Positions 37,030-44,689 of a stretch of DNA of 64,000 bases are shown here, in pieces. The stretch covers positions 3,162,001-3,226,000 of the forward strand of contig NZ_CP104208.1 in assembly GCF_026230175.1 (NCBI RefSeq). Direction: 5' to 3'. Under the pieces are notes generated by a model that saw nothing but the letters and a program-made list of their open reading frames with translations, did no database searches and was not told the origin of the DNA. Made by a program: the position numbers and the translations under genes. The DNA comes from Desulfovibrio mangrovi. GTDB taxonomy: Bacteria > Desulfobacterota > Desulfovibrionia > Desulfovibrionales > Desulfovibrionaceae. Numbering within the stretch: position 1 is the stretch's first letter; each line of letters opens with the position of its first letter.

Positions 37030-37959
37030 GTGATCGAAAGAAAAGCTCTCATTTTCAACATACAGAAATACAACATGTATGATGGTCCCGGCGTGCGCAC
37101 ACTGGTGTTCTTCAAGGGATGCCCCCTGCGTTGCAAGTGGTGTTCGAATCCTGAAGGGCAGCTCAGGCAGTATCAGGTGCTTTTCAAGAAGAACAGCTGC
37201 GTCAACTGCGGCGCGTGCGTGCAGGTCTGCCCCGCAGGCGTGCACCGCATGACCGCCGACAATCTGCACGAGATCGTCGAATCCGCCGAATGCATCGGCT
37301 GCCGCAAGTGCGAGCAGGCATGCCCTGCCACCGCGCTAGCCATTGCCGGTGAGAGCAAGACCATCTCCGAGCTGCTGGACATCATCGAGGAAGACCGTCC
37401 CTTCTACGAAGTCTCGGGCGGCGGCGTTACCCTTGGCGGCGGCGAAGTGCTCATGCAGCCGGAAGCGGCCACCAGCCTGCTCATGGCCTGCAAGCAGCGC
37501 GGCATCAACACCGCCATGGAGACCTGCGGCTATGCGCGTCCCGAGGTGATCATGAAGGTGGCCGAATTCACCGACCTCTTCCTCTTCGACATCAAGCACA
37601 TGGACTCCGACAAGCATTACGAGCTTACCGGCGTGCGCAACGAGTGGATTCTCAACAACCTCAAGTGCCTGCTGGAAAACAGGAACAACGTGAAGATCAG
37701 AGTGCCCCTGATGCGGGGCGTGAATGACGCCGAGCACGAGATCGTTCAGATGATCGAGTTCCTGAAGCCGTATCAGGATATGAAGAATTTCAAGGGAATA
37801 GATCTGTTGCCTTACCACAAGATGGGCGTGAACAAGTACAACCAGCTGCGCTGGGAATACCCCATGGAAGGCAAGCCGGACCTGAACGAGGAAGACCTCG
37901 CCCGTATCGAGGCAGTGATCCGGAAGTACGATTTTCCGGTGGCCGTGGTCCGGCATTAA
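37030..37959 (+). CDS. cutD: Choline TMA-lyase activating enzyme (radical SAM)
   Basis: 309 aa, GTG start. KGCPLRCKWCSNPEG holds the radical-SAM C-x3-C-x2-C motif, followed by two ferredoxin-type 4Fe-4S motifs (CVNCGACVQVCPAG, CIGCRKCEQACPA), VSGGGVTLGGGEVLMQ and FLFDIKHMD. It abstracts H from Gly821 of CutC using S-adenosylmethionine. The 77-base gap after cutC has no terminator. The same family as the activase at 55-56 kb, but paired with its own lyase. Confidence 0.96.
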   Translation: MIERKALIFNIQKYNMYDGPGVRTLVFFKGCPLRCKWCSNPEGQLRQYQVLFKKNSCVNCGACVQVCPAGVHRMTADNLHEIVESAECIGCRKCEQACPATALAIAGESKTISELLDIIEEDRPFYEVSGGGVTLGGGEVLMQPEAATSLLMACKQRGINTAMETCGYARPEVIMKVAEFTDLFLFDIKHMDSDKHYELTGVRNEWILNNLKCLLENRNNVKIRVPLMRGVNDAEHEIVQMIEFLKPYQDMKNFKGIDLLPYHKMGVNKYNQLRWEYPMEGKPDLNEEDLARIEAVIRKYDFPVAVVRH

Positions 37960-37994
37960 CCGCACGCAACGTCTGTGAGTGAGGAGAAAACGCC

Positions 37995-38765
37995 ATGAAA
38001 GCACTTGGACTCATCGAAACAAAGGGGCTTCTCGCCGCCGTTGAAGGCGCGGATGCCATGCTCAAGACCGCTGACGTGCGTCTGCTTGAGAAGAATCTCG
38101 CGGGCGGCGGGCTGGTCACCATCACCATCGCCGGAGAGGTTTCCGCCGTGCGCGCTTCCGTGGACGCAGCCGTGTCCGCCATCAGCCGCATCAACGGCGC
38201 TGTGCTGGTTTCCGAGCATGTGATTGCCCGTCCCGATGAGGAACTGACCCGGATTCTTTCCTTTGCCGAAATGGCTGCTGCGCCCGAGGCTCCGGTAGCG
38301 CCTGTCGCCCCCGTCGCGCCTGTCGCTCCTGCTGCTCCGGCAGCGCCCGCCGCACAGGAAGCCCTTGCCGCACCCGAAGTGCCTGCGGTGCCGGAAGAAG
38401 CCGGTGTAGCTGAAAGCGCCGATGAACAAATTTACTCTGATGATGCCGGTAACACCGCAAACCCCGACCCCGCAGCGGGTTCACCGGCGACTGCGAGGGG
38501 CTTGACTGAAGAGATCGTGGCAGAAGGGGCTTCTATGCCTGCCCATCCTTCCCCGCAGCCCGAGGCAACAGCTTCGGTCAAGCCCTCGAAATCAGAGCCC
38601 GTACGACACGAAGTTTCACAGTTGAAGAAAATGAGCGTGAACAGGTTGCGACAGATCGCCGCATCCCTGAGCGGCATCTCCCTGAGTAAGGAAGAGGTCC
38701 GCAAGGCGGTCAAGAAGGACCTGGTCGAAGCAATCATCAATGCATACAGGCAGATAGAGGAGTAG
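37995..38765 (+). CDS. BMC-H shell protein with long Ala/Pro linker and Rho_N-like tail
   Basis: 256 aa. Residues 1-90 are a BMC domain (GLIETKGLLAAVEGADAMLKTADV, NLAGGGLVTITIAGEV). Residues 95-200 are low-complexity Ala/Pro/Val and acidic, with near-repeats of APVAP. Residues about 208-256 (LKKMSVNRLRQIAASL, SKEEVRKAVKKDLVEAIINAYRQ) form a basic helix-turn-helix-like unit similar to Rho_N or SAP-type helix-extended-loop-helix folds. PduK-type shell proteins also carry C-terminal extensions, though with different content. The tail may anchor enzymes, nucleic acid or a positioning system. GAGGAG precedes the ATG; cutF starts 4 bases after the stop. Confidence 0.88.
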   Translation: MKALGLIETKGLLAAVEGADAMLKTADVRLLEKNLAGGGLVTITIAGEVSAVRASVDAAVSAISRINGAVLVSEHVIARPDEELTRILSFAEMAAAPEAPVAPVAPVAPVAPAAPAAPAAQEALAAPEVPAVPEEAGVAESADEQIYSDDAGNTANPDPAAGSPATARGLTEEIVAEGASMPAHPSPQPEATASVKPSKSEPVRHEVSQLKKMSVNRLRQIAASLSGISLSKEEVRKAVKKDLVEAIINAYRQIEE

Positions 38766-38769
38766 TCCC

Positions 38770-40212
38770 ATGGTAGACAAGGATTTATTGTCCATTCAGG
38801 AAGCCCGTGCCCTGGTGCGAGCAGCACGTAAGGCACAGGCAGAATTTGCCCTGATGGATCAGGAGCATGTTGACGCCATTGTGAAGGCTATTGCCGACGC
38901 AGCCGCTGCGCACGCAGAGACGCTGGCAGCCATGGCTGTGGAAGAAACCGGCTTCGGTAAGGTTCAGGACAAGAAGACCAAGAACCTGCTGGCCAGCGAA
39001 AAGCTGTACGAAGCCATCAAGTACATGAAGACCATCGGCGTCATCAATGATGACAAGGACCACAAGATTGTGGAAATCGCCGTGCCCATGGGTGTTATCG
39101 CGGGTATCATTCCCTCCACCAACCCCACGTCCACGACCATCTACAAGTCCATCATCGCTCTGAAGTCCGGTAACGCCATCGTCTTCACCCCGCACCCCAG
39201 CGCCAAGAAGTGCATCGCCAAGACCGTGGAAATGATCCGCGGCGTGCTGCATGACTGCGGCGTGTGCGAAGATCTCGTCAGCTGCATGAGCGTGCCCACC
39301 ATCGAAGGCAGCGGCGAGCTGATGAAGGTTGTTGACCTGATTCTGGCCACCGGTGGCCCCGGCATGGTCAAGGCTGCATACAGCTCCGGTACCCCCGCCC
39401 TCGGCGTTGGGGCCGGTAACGTACCCGCCTACATCGAGCGTTCCGCGAACATCGAAGACGCCGTCACCAAGATCTTCGCCAGCAAGACCTTCGACAACGG
39501 TACCGTGTGCGCCTCCGAGCAGGCCATCGTGACCGACGCCGTCATCGCCGACAAGGTGAAGGCAACCCTGATCGCACAGGGCGCGTACTTCCTCGAAGGT
39601 GACAAGCTGGAGAAGGTGAAGCGCGTTATGGAACGCGGCAACGGTTCCATGAACCCCGACATCGTTGGCCGCGACGCCAGCTACATCGCCAAGCTGGCTG
39701 GCATCGAAGTGCCCGCCGGAACCCGTCTGCTGGTTTCCGACGAAAAGGGCGTAGGTCCCAAGTATCCCTTCTCCAAGGAAAAGCTCACCGCTCTGCTGGG
39801 CTTCTACGTGGTGGAAGACTGGAAGGAAGCCTGCGAGATGTGCCACGCGCTGCTGAAGAACGGCGGCATCGGCCACTCCCTGTCCATCCATTCCATGAAT
39901 GAGGAAGTAATCCGCGAGTTCGGTCTGAAGAAGCCCGTATCCCGCCTGCTGGTGAACACCCCCTCCACCCATGGTGCCGTGGGTATCACCACCGGTCTGT
40001 TCCCCTCGTTCACCCTCGGTTGCGGCGCTGTCGGCGGCAGCTCCACTTCCGACAACGTAACCCCCCTGAACCTGATGAACGTTCGCCGTGTTGCGTACGA
40101 TCTGGGCGCTCCCTGCTGCGCTCCGCAGGCTCCGGCAAAGACTGACGCTCAGAATCTCGACATCAACGCCATCACCGCGATGATCATCGAGCAGCTCAAG
40201 CAAATGGCCTAA
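38770..40212 (+). CDS. cutF: CoA-acylating acetaldehyde dehydrogenase of the microcompartment
   Basis: 480 aa. Catalytic Cys247 in SKTFDNGTVCASEQ, nucleotide loop GVGAGNVPAYIERSANI, and IPSTNPTSTTIYKS typical of PduP/EutE relatives. It oxidises acetaldehyde with NAD and CoA to acetyl-CoA. The C-terminus, after a Pro/Ala linker, ends in a short amphipathic helix (DINAITAMIIEQLKQMA), a classic shell-encapsulation peptide. Acetyl-CoA goes to the PduL homologue encoded nearby. Paired with a cysteine-less paralogue upstream at 32.9 kb. Confidence 0.95.
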   Translation: MVDKDLLSIQEARALVRAARKAQAEFALMDQEHVDAIVKAIADAAAAHAETLAAMAVEETGFGKVQDKKTKNLLASEKLYEAIKYMKTIGVINDDKDHKIVEIAVPMGVIAGIIPSTNPTSTTIYKSIIALKSGNAIVFTPHPSAKKCIAKTVEMIRGVLHDCGVCEDLVSCMSVPTIEGSGELMKVVDLILATGGPGMVKAAYSSGTPALGVGAGNVPAYIERSANIEDAVTKIFASKTFDNGTVCASEQAIVTDAVIADKVKATLIAQGAYFLEGDKLEKVKRVMERGNGSMNPDIVGRDASYIAKLAGIEVPAGTRLLVSDEKGVGPKYPFSKEKLTALLGFYVVEDWKEACEMCHALLKNGGIGHSLSIHSMNEEVIREFGLKKPVSRLLVNTPSTHGAVGITTGLFPSFTLGCGAVGGSSTSDNVTPLNLMNVRRVAYDLGAPCCAPQAPAKTDAQNLDINAITAMIIEQLKQMA

Positions 40213-40271
40213 TCCCTCAGTGGATTCGGTTTCTCATATAGAAGAAAAACAAACTGTATAAGGAGATAGAC

Positions 40272-40553
40272 ATGTCATCTTCCAACGCACTCGGTATGAT
40301 TGAGACCAAGGGTCTCGTAGGCGCCATCGAAGCAGCAGACGCAATGGTCAAGGCTGCAAACGTAACCCTCATCGGCCGCACTCAGGTTGGCGGCGGTCTC
40401 GTGACCGTTATGGTTCGCGGCGACGTGGGCGCAGTTAAGGCTGCTACCGACGCTGGCGCAGCTGCTGCCAAGCACGTGGGTGAACTGGTTAGCGTTCACG
40501 TTATCCCCCGCCCCCACGGCGAAGTGGAAATCATCCTGCCCAAGATCGGCTAA
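40272..40553 (+). CDS. BMC-H hexameric shell protein (Gly-Gly-Gly pore)
   Basis: 93 aa, single BMC domain of the PduA/EutM type: [20 protein letters not shown], pore loop [24 protein letters not shown]. Nearly identical (about 80 of 88 aligned residues) to the protein at 44298-44576, but the pore-lining position is Gly here and Ser there. Expected to be a major facet protein. GGAG about 6 bases before the ATG. Confidence 0.94.
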   Translation: MSSSNALGMIETKGLVGAIEAADAMVKAANVTLIGRTQVGGGLVTVMVRGDVGAVKAATDAGAAAAKHVGELVSVHVIPRPHGEVEIILPKIG

Positions 40554-40872
40554 CCCTGCCGGTATGGTCCGGTTCCGACGGAATCCGGATTCCGGCGGAA
40601 CGGGAACCGGTCAGGCGACCTTTCCTGACCCCTCGCGGCTCTGCTGAGGCGGCACCCGCAGGAGGCAGGAGCAACGAAAACGGCGTTTTCGCAGCACGAG
40701 GAGGGGGACTCCCGTCCCCCTCCGCTGCCCGCTCCCGAAAGGGGCGGACGGCATGATGACAACAGTCCCGGACCATGCAGCAGGCATACGGGGCGATACC
40801 ATGAACGGACGCGTCGATATCGGCAGCACGTCCGGACTAACCAAGCCGGCATATTTTTCAAGCGGAGCGAAC
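40554..40872 (+). other. Structured intercistronic region between BMC-H and pduL
   Basis: 319 bases with no gene. It has several GC hairpins: CGAAAAC-GGC-GTTTTCG and AGGGGGAC-TCCC-GTCCCCCT, plus interleaved TTCCG/CGGAA repeats at 40567-40600. No T-tracts, so these look more like RNA processing or stability elements than terminators. They could set a high level of the BMC-H message relative to downstream genes. An ATG at 40753 is in frame with pduL but not supported as its start. Confidence 0.5.
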
Positions 40873-41598
40873 ATGGACGAGAGAGCCATTAAAAATATTG
40901 TTGAAGGGGTACTCAAGAACGTGCTGAGCCAGATGGAAGCCCAGAAGGGCAGCCATACTGCTGGCCAGGCTTACGAAGCCCCCTGCTGTGAGGGCGGCGA
41001 TGCCCCCATTCCGGTAGAACTTTCCGCGCGCCACGTGCACCTGAGCGAAAAGGACGCAATCGCCCTGTTCGGCGCGCCTCTCACCCACGCACGCGATCTT
41101 TCCCAGCCCGGGCAGTTCCTTGCCAAGGAGCGCGTCCGTCTCATCGGTCCCAAGGGCGTCATGGACAACGTGGCCGTTCTTGGTCCCTCCCGCGGCAGCT
41201 CGCAGGTGGAAATCTCCAAGACTGACGCCCGTATCCTCGGCATTGAGGCTCCGGTTCGTCAGTCCGGCGACACCAAGGGAACCCCCGGCATCATCCTCGC
41301 CTCCCTGACCGGCATTGTGGGGCTTGAGGAAGGCGTCATCGTCGCTTCCCGTCATATTCACATGTCTCCCGAAGACGCAAAGAAGCACTGCGTGGCTGAC
41401 AATGATCTGGTCAGCGTGCGCATCGACGGCGACCGCCCCCTGGTTCTTGAAGATGTGCTGATCCGCGTGAACGAGCAGTTCAGCCTGGCCATGCACATCG
41501 ACCCCGACGAAGGCAACAGCTCCGGCTGGAACTCCAAGGTAACCGGCAGAATCATCTGCAGGAAGAATGGTGCCTCTCATGGACTTTGTAAGCATTGA
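40873..41598 (+). CDS. pduL: PduL-type phosphate acyltransferase
   Basis: 241 aa from the ATG at 40873, with GGAG about 6 bases upstream. The two zinc-binding motifs of PduL are PVELSARHVHLSEKD and IVASRHIHMSPEDAK. The N-terminus (DERAIKNIVEGVLKNVLSQ) is an amphipathic helix of the shell-encapsulation type. It converts acetyl-CoA and phosphate to acetyl phosphate and recycles CoA in the shell; an acetate kinase outside could then make ATP. The 3' end overlaps the start of the EutJ-like gene by about 20 bases. Confidence 0.93.
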   Translation: MDERAIKNIVEGVLKNVLSQMEAQKGSHTAGQAYEAPCCEGGDAPIPVELSARHVHLSEKDAIALFGAPLTHARDLSQPGQFLAKERVRLIGPKGVMDNVAVLGPSRGSSQVEISKTDARILGIEAPVRQSGDTKGTPGIILASLTGIVGLEEGVIVASRHIHMSPEDAKKHCVADNDLVSVRIDGDRPLVLEDVLIRVNEQFSLAMHIDPDEGNSSGWNSKVTGRIICRKNGASHGLCKH

Positions 41599-42412
41599 TC
41601 AACAAATCAGCGCCCTTGAGCACTGCATTGAGCACACCGTTCCGGTCACTGCCAATGAGAAGCTTCATGTGGGCGTTGACCTCGGCACGGCCTACATCGT
41701 GGTCGTGGTGCTGAACAGCGCCAAGGAACCCGTGGCCTGTGCCATGGAGTTTGCGCAGGTCATCAAGGACGGGCTGGTGGTGGACTACATCGGCGCCTCC
41801 CGCATCGTGCGCAAGCTGGTGAACGAGCTTGAAGAGCGGCTGGGTCGTAAACTGACCCACGCCGCCATCGCCGTTCCCCCCGGTACCGGTGAGAAGGACT
41901 GCGGCACCCACCGCCACGTGGTGGAAGGCGCAGGACTGGAAGTGACCACCATTCTGGACGAGCCCACCGCCGCCAACGCCGTGCTCGGTGTTGAAAACGG
42001 CGTGATCGTGGACATCGGCGGCGGCACCACGGGCCTTTCCGTTCTCGAAGACGGCAAGGTGACCTACGTGGCCGACGAACCCACCGGCGGAACCCATGTG
42101 AGCCTCGTACTCGCAGGCAACATGGACGTGTCCTTCGAAGAAGCGGAAAAGCTGAAGAAGGAACCCGAGCGCCAGACCGAAGTGCTGGTGGTGGTCCGCC
42201 CGGTGGTGCAGAAGATGGCTTCCATCATCAACAAGCATATTCAGGGGCGCGATATTGCCGCCATCTATCTTGTGGGCGGCACCTGCTGCCTGAAGAACAT
42301 GGAAGCGGTCATCGCCAAGGACACCGGAAAGCCGGTCTGCAAGCCAGCCAACCCGTTCCTTGTCACCCCTCTGGGCATTGCCCTGAACTGCTACGCGCAG
42401 AACAACGCCTAA
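41579..42412 (+). CDS. eutJ: EutJ-like Hsp70/actin-fold protein
   Basis: 277 aa from the ATG at 41579 (ATG at 41567 also possible; the AGGAAG site at 41560-41565 is 13 and 1 bases away respectively). GVDLGTAYIVVVV, VDYIGASRIVRKL, EPTAANAVLGVENG and VDIGGGTTGLSVLEDGKVTYVADEPTGGTHVSL match EutJ closely, which itself is an actin-like ATPase-fold protein of unknown role, possibly a chaperone for microcompartment enzymes. No nucleotide-exchange or substrate-binding domain follows. Starts inside the pduL gene. Confidence 0.9.
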   Translation: MDFVSIDQQISALEHCIEHTVPVTANEKLHVGVDLGTAYIVVVVLNSAKEPVACAMEFAQVIKDGLVVDYIGASRIVRKLVNELEERLGRKLTHAAIAVPPGTGEKDCGTHRHVVEGAGLEVTTILDEPTAANAVLGVENGVIVDIGGGTTGLSVLEDGKVTYVADEPTGGTHVSLVLAGNMDVSFEEAEKLKKEPERQTEVLVVVRPVVQKMASIINKHIQGRDIAAIYLVGGTCCLKNMEAVIAKDTGKPVCKPANPFLVTPLGIALNCYAQNNA

Positions 42413-42433
42413 CGGTCTGTGCAGGAGAACGTA

Positions 42434-43024
42434 ATGGACGTGAATGAACTGGTCAGCGCCATCGCGCGGGAAGTGCTCAAGCAACTGAACGGCAAGCCGG
42501 AAAAGCCGTGCGTCATGATTCTTGGCGCGCGGGACGGCAAGGTAGCCGCCAAGGTGCAGGCGCATCTCGATGAAGAAGCGGACTTTGTCTACTTCATGGA
42601 GCCCACCAACGGCCGTACGCCTTCCCGCTATATCCTGCCGCATCTGTGCTGCGCTTCCATGGCCGATCTCGCATTGGGCAGGGCCTCCGGTTCGCTGATG
42701 ACCGAAGTGCTGCGCCTGCTGCTTTCCGGCGTGACCATAGAGACGCTGGAGTTCGGCTACAAGGCTTACACTCAGACGGCTCCCGACAGCCTCTACAAGC
42801 TGTACGAGTCTTATGAGAAGACGCTGGCGGGCTTCGGCCTGAAGGAATTCAGCAAGAAGCGGCCGGAAGCCATCTGGTTCCGCGAGAGCCTCGTGACGGA
42901 AAAAGACGTTGCCGGGGCCGGTGAACAGGGCGCAACCACGCTCATGGTGCCTGCGGCAGCCGTGGTGACGCCTCTTGCAGTGGAAGCGGCGAAGAACCTG
43001 AATATCAACATTGTCAAAGGGTAA
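42434..43024 (+). CDS. Microcompartment-associated protein with N-terminal targeting helix (EutJ-adjacent, function unknown)
   Basis: 196 aa from the ATG at 42434 with GGAG upstream. The N-terminus MDVNELVSAIAREVLKQLNG is an amphipathic shell-targeting helix. The rest (CVMILGARDGKVAAKVQAHL, FVYFMEPTNGRTPS, TTLMVPAAAVVTPLAVEAAKNLNINIVKG) has a flavodoxin/Rossmann-like alternation and ends with a motif shared by EutQ/EutT-type proteins (LTP-A---A---gI). It resembles the TIGR02536-type hypothetical ethanolamine utilisation proteins of Firmicutes, from memory. Encapsulated cofactor handling is possible. Confidence 0.7.
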   Translation: MDVNELVSAIAREVLKQLNGKPEKPCVMILGARDGKVAAKVQAHLDEEADFVYFMEPTNGRTPSRYILPHLCCASMADLALGRASGSLMTEVLRLLLSGVTIETLEFGYKAYTQTAPDSLYKLYESYEKTLAGFGLKEFSKKRPEAIWFRESLVTEKDVAGAGEQGATTLMVPAAAVVTPLAVEAAKNLNINIVKG

Positions 43025-43038
43025 TAGGCGGTACGCGT

Positions 43039-43302
43039 ATGATGATCGGCAGGGTGATCGGTAATGTGTGGGCCACGCGGAAGGAAGATTCCCTTAACGG
43101 CCTCAAGCTCATGATCGTGCAGCGGATGGATTCCGTGAGCGGTGAAAGCCTTGAGAATTTTGTGGCCGTGGACTGTGTCGGCTCCGGTATCGGCGACAAG
43201 GTGCTGGTAACCACCGGCAGCTCCGCCCGCAAGGCGCTGCGCAATCCCGAGTCCCCTGTGGACGCATCCATCGTCGGCATCATCGACGAAGCCAAGGATT
43301 AA
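43039..43302 (+). CDS. eutN: EutN/CcmL-type pentameric vertex protein (BMC-P)
   Basis: 87 aa. MIGRVIGNVWATRKEDSLNGLKLMIV at the N-terminus and GSGIGDKVLVTTGSSARKAL, PVDASIVGIID later are diagnostic of the OB-like BMC-P family, which caps the vertices of the shell. The only vertex gene in the locus. It starts 14 bases after the preceding stop. Confidence 0.95.
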   Translation: MMIGRVIGNVWATRKEDSLNGLKLMIVQRMDSVSGESLENFVAVDCVGSGIGDKVLVTTGSSARKALRNPESPVDASIVGIIDEAKD

Positions 43303-43311
43303 CCCGGGGGC

Positions 43312-43869
43312 ATGACTGGAATGGATACTCTGGGCGTAGTGGAAAGTCGCGGCATTGCCGCAGGTGCGGTACTCGCGGACAGCATGGTGAAGGCTGCGGA
43401 CGTGGAACTCGTTCGCGCATCGACCATCTGCTCCGGCCGGTATCTCATCTTCGTTTCCGGTGACCGTCAGGCCGTGCAGACGGCTGTGGATGTGGCGCGG
43501 AATTCCGAGCGTTCCCTCTCCGGAAGCTTTGTCATCTCCAACGTGTCCCGACAGGTGCTGGACGTGCTGAAGAAAAGCGGCACGGCCAACGAGGGCGATG
43601 CGCTCGGCGTCATCGAATGCCGCAACGTCTCGTCCGGCATCAATGCGGCGGACTGCGCCGTGAAACAGTCTGCTGTAACTCTTGCCCGCCTCGTTACGGG
43701 GCAGGGCATCAACGGCAAGTCATATTTCGTGCTCAGCGGAGACGTAGCCTCCGTTGAGGAGGCCGCAGAGGCGGCTAAATCGGCTCTCGGCCAGAACCTT
43801 GTCGATGCGGTGGTGATTCCCCGTCCCTCCGCCTCGGTCGTCAGGGCCTTAACAAGCGGTGTGAGGTAA
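43312..43869 (+). CDS. pduT: PduT-like tandem BMC-T shell protein with Fe-S cysteine (copy 1)
   Basis: 185 aa (ATG at 43321 is an alternative). Two BMC domains: LGVVESRGIAAGAVLADSMVKAADVELV and LGVIECRNVSSGINAADCAVKQ. The pore loop of the first domain is STICSGRYLIF, with the Cys in the position where PduT coordinates a central 4Fe-4S cluster in its trimer. The protein can be an electron relay through the shell. A second PduT-like gene lies at 47257-47808 beside pduS, so the locus has two. Confidence 0.9.
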   Translation: MTGMDTLGVVESRGIAAGAVLADSMVKAADVELVRASTICSGRYLIFVSGDRQAVQTAVDVARNSERSLSGSFVISNVSRQVLDVLKKSGTANEGDALGVIECRNVSSGINAADCAVKQSAVTLARLVTGQGINGKSYFVLSGDVASVEEAAEAAKSALGQNLVDAVVIPRPSASVVRALTSGVR

Positions 43870-43871
43870 CC

Positions 43872-44255
43872 ATGAAAAAGAAACTGGTGGAAAAAGACGG
43901 AATCGATGCCTGCATCTGCAAGGCAACGGGAAAGGTCTATGCCGACGGCTCCATCATCCTGACGGCAGGCGCCAAGGATGAACTGAGCAAGCGCGGCATC
44001 ACCATTGTCTACGGACCCAAGCCCGAAACGGCTGCGTGTCCTCCCGGCTGCACTTGCGAAGCATGCACCGCCAAGGCGCATGCCTGTCCGCCTGACTGCA
44101 CCTGTCCGGCCTGCACTGCCGCAGCTGAAGCCGACCTTGAGCGGCTCATGCTCGGTGTGGCCGCAATGCTGAAGACGGAATACGGGGTGGAAGACCTGGA
44201 ACAGCTGCAGGCCATCAGCTGGCAGGTTGCAAAGACCATCCGCGAAAACATCTGA
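43872..44255 (+). CDS. Cysteine-rich putative metal- or cluster-binding protein
   Basis: 127 aa. Residues 1-50 (DGIDACICKATGKVYADGSIILTAGAKDELSKRGITIVYG) resemble the N-terminal unit of EutQ/EutT-type proteins. Then a duplicated 10-residue motif CPPGCTCEAC and CPPDCTCPAC (Cys56, 60, 62, 65 and 72, 76, 78, 81; C-x3-C-x-C-x2-C twice), then a helical tail (LERLMLGVAAMLKTEYGVEDL). Eight ordered cysteines suggest zinc or Fe-S binding. It sits between a PduT-like shell gene and a BMC-H gene. No named family known to me. Confidence 0.75.
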   Translation: MKKKLVEKDGIDACICKATGKVYADGSIILTAGAKDELSKRGITIVYGPKPETAACPPGCTCEACTAKAHACPPDCTCPACTAAAEADLERLMLGVAAMLKTEYGVEDLEQLQAISWQVAKTIRENI

Positions 44256-44297
44256 TTGTAGAGAAATTTCCGAGAAAAGGATCGAAGGAGAAAAATT

Positions 44298-44576
44298 ATG
44301 CTTAACGCACTGGGTATGATTGAAACCAAGGGCCTTGTCGGCGCCATTGAAGCCGCAGATGCCATGGTAAAGGCTGCCAACGTTGAACTCGTGGGCCGGG
44401 AACAGGTTGGCAGCGGTCTCGTGACCGTTATGGTCCGCGGCGACGTGGGTGCCGTGAAGGCCGCTACCGATGCAGGCGCAGCAGCAGCTTCCCGCGTGGG
44501 TGAACTGGTTAGCGTGCACGTAATTCCCCGCCCGCACGGCGAAGTGGAAGTTATTCTGCCCAAGTGCAGCAAGTAG
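44298..44576 (+). CDS. BMC-H hexameric shell protein (Gly-Ser-Gly pore)
   Basis: 92 aa, near-duplicate of the protein at 40272-40553. The pore loop is [11 protein letters not shown], identical to the PduA pore (GSG), with differences also at Thr/Glu35-like surface positions and a C-terminus ending KCSK. AAGGAG lies 7 bases before the ATG. A GC hairpin follows the stop. Confidence 0.94.
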   Translation: MLNALGMIETKGLVGAIEAADAMVKAANVELVGREQVGSGLVTVMVRGDVGAVKAATDAGAAAASRVGELVSVHVIPRPHGEVEVILPKCSK

Positions 44577-44591
44577 CAGTTTTGCGAGGCA

Positions 44592-44615
44592 CAGGCCGGA
44601 GCCTGCTCCGGCCTG
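44592..44615 (+). terminator. Hairpin after second BMC-H gene (partial terminator or stability element)
   Basis: Perfect 10-bp stem CAGGCCGGAG / CTCCGGCCTG with a 4-base loop, 15 bases after the shell gene stop. The following CCTTGTTCTTT is only a weak U-tract, so partial read-through into the alcohol dehydrogenase gene is expected. Confidence 0.55.
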
Positions 44616-44689
44616 CCTTGTTCTTTGTGCTCTTCCTGCAGTGACCTTATTTTGATTCAAACGCATTTTATCAGTTGGAGAATTCGAGG

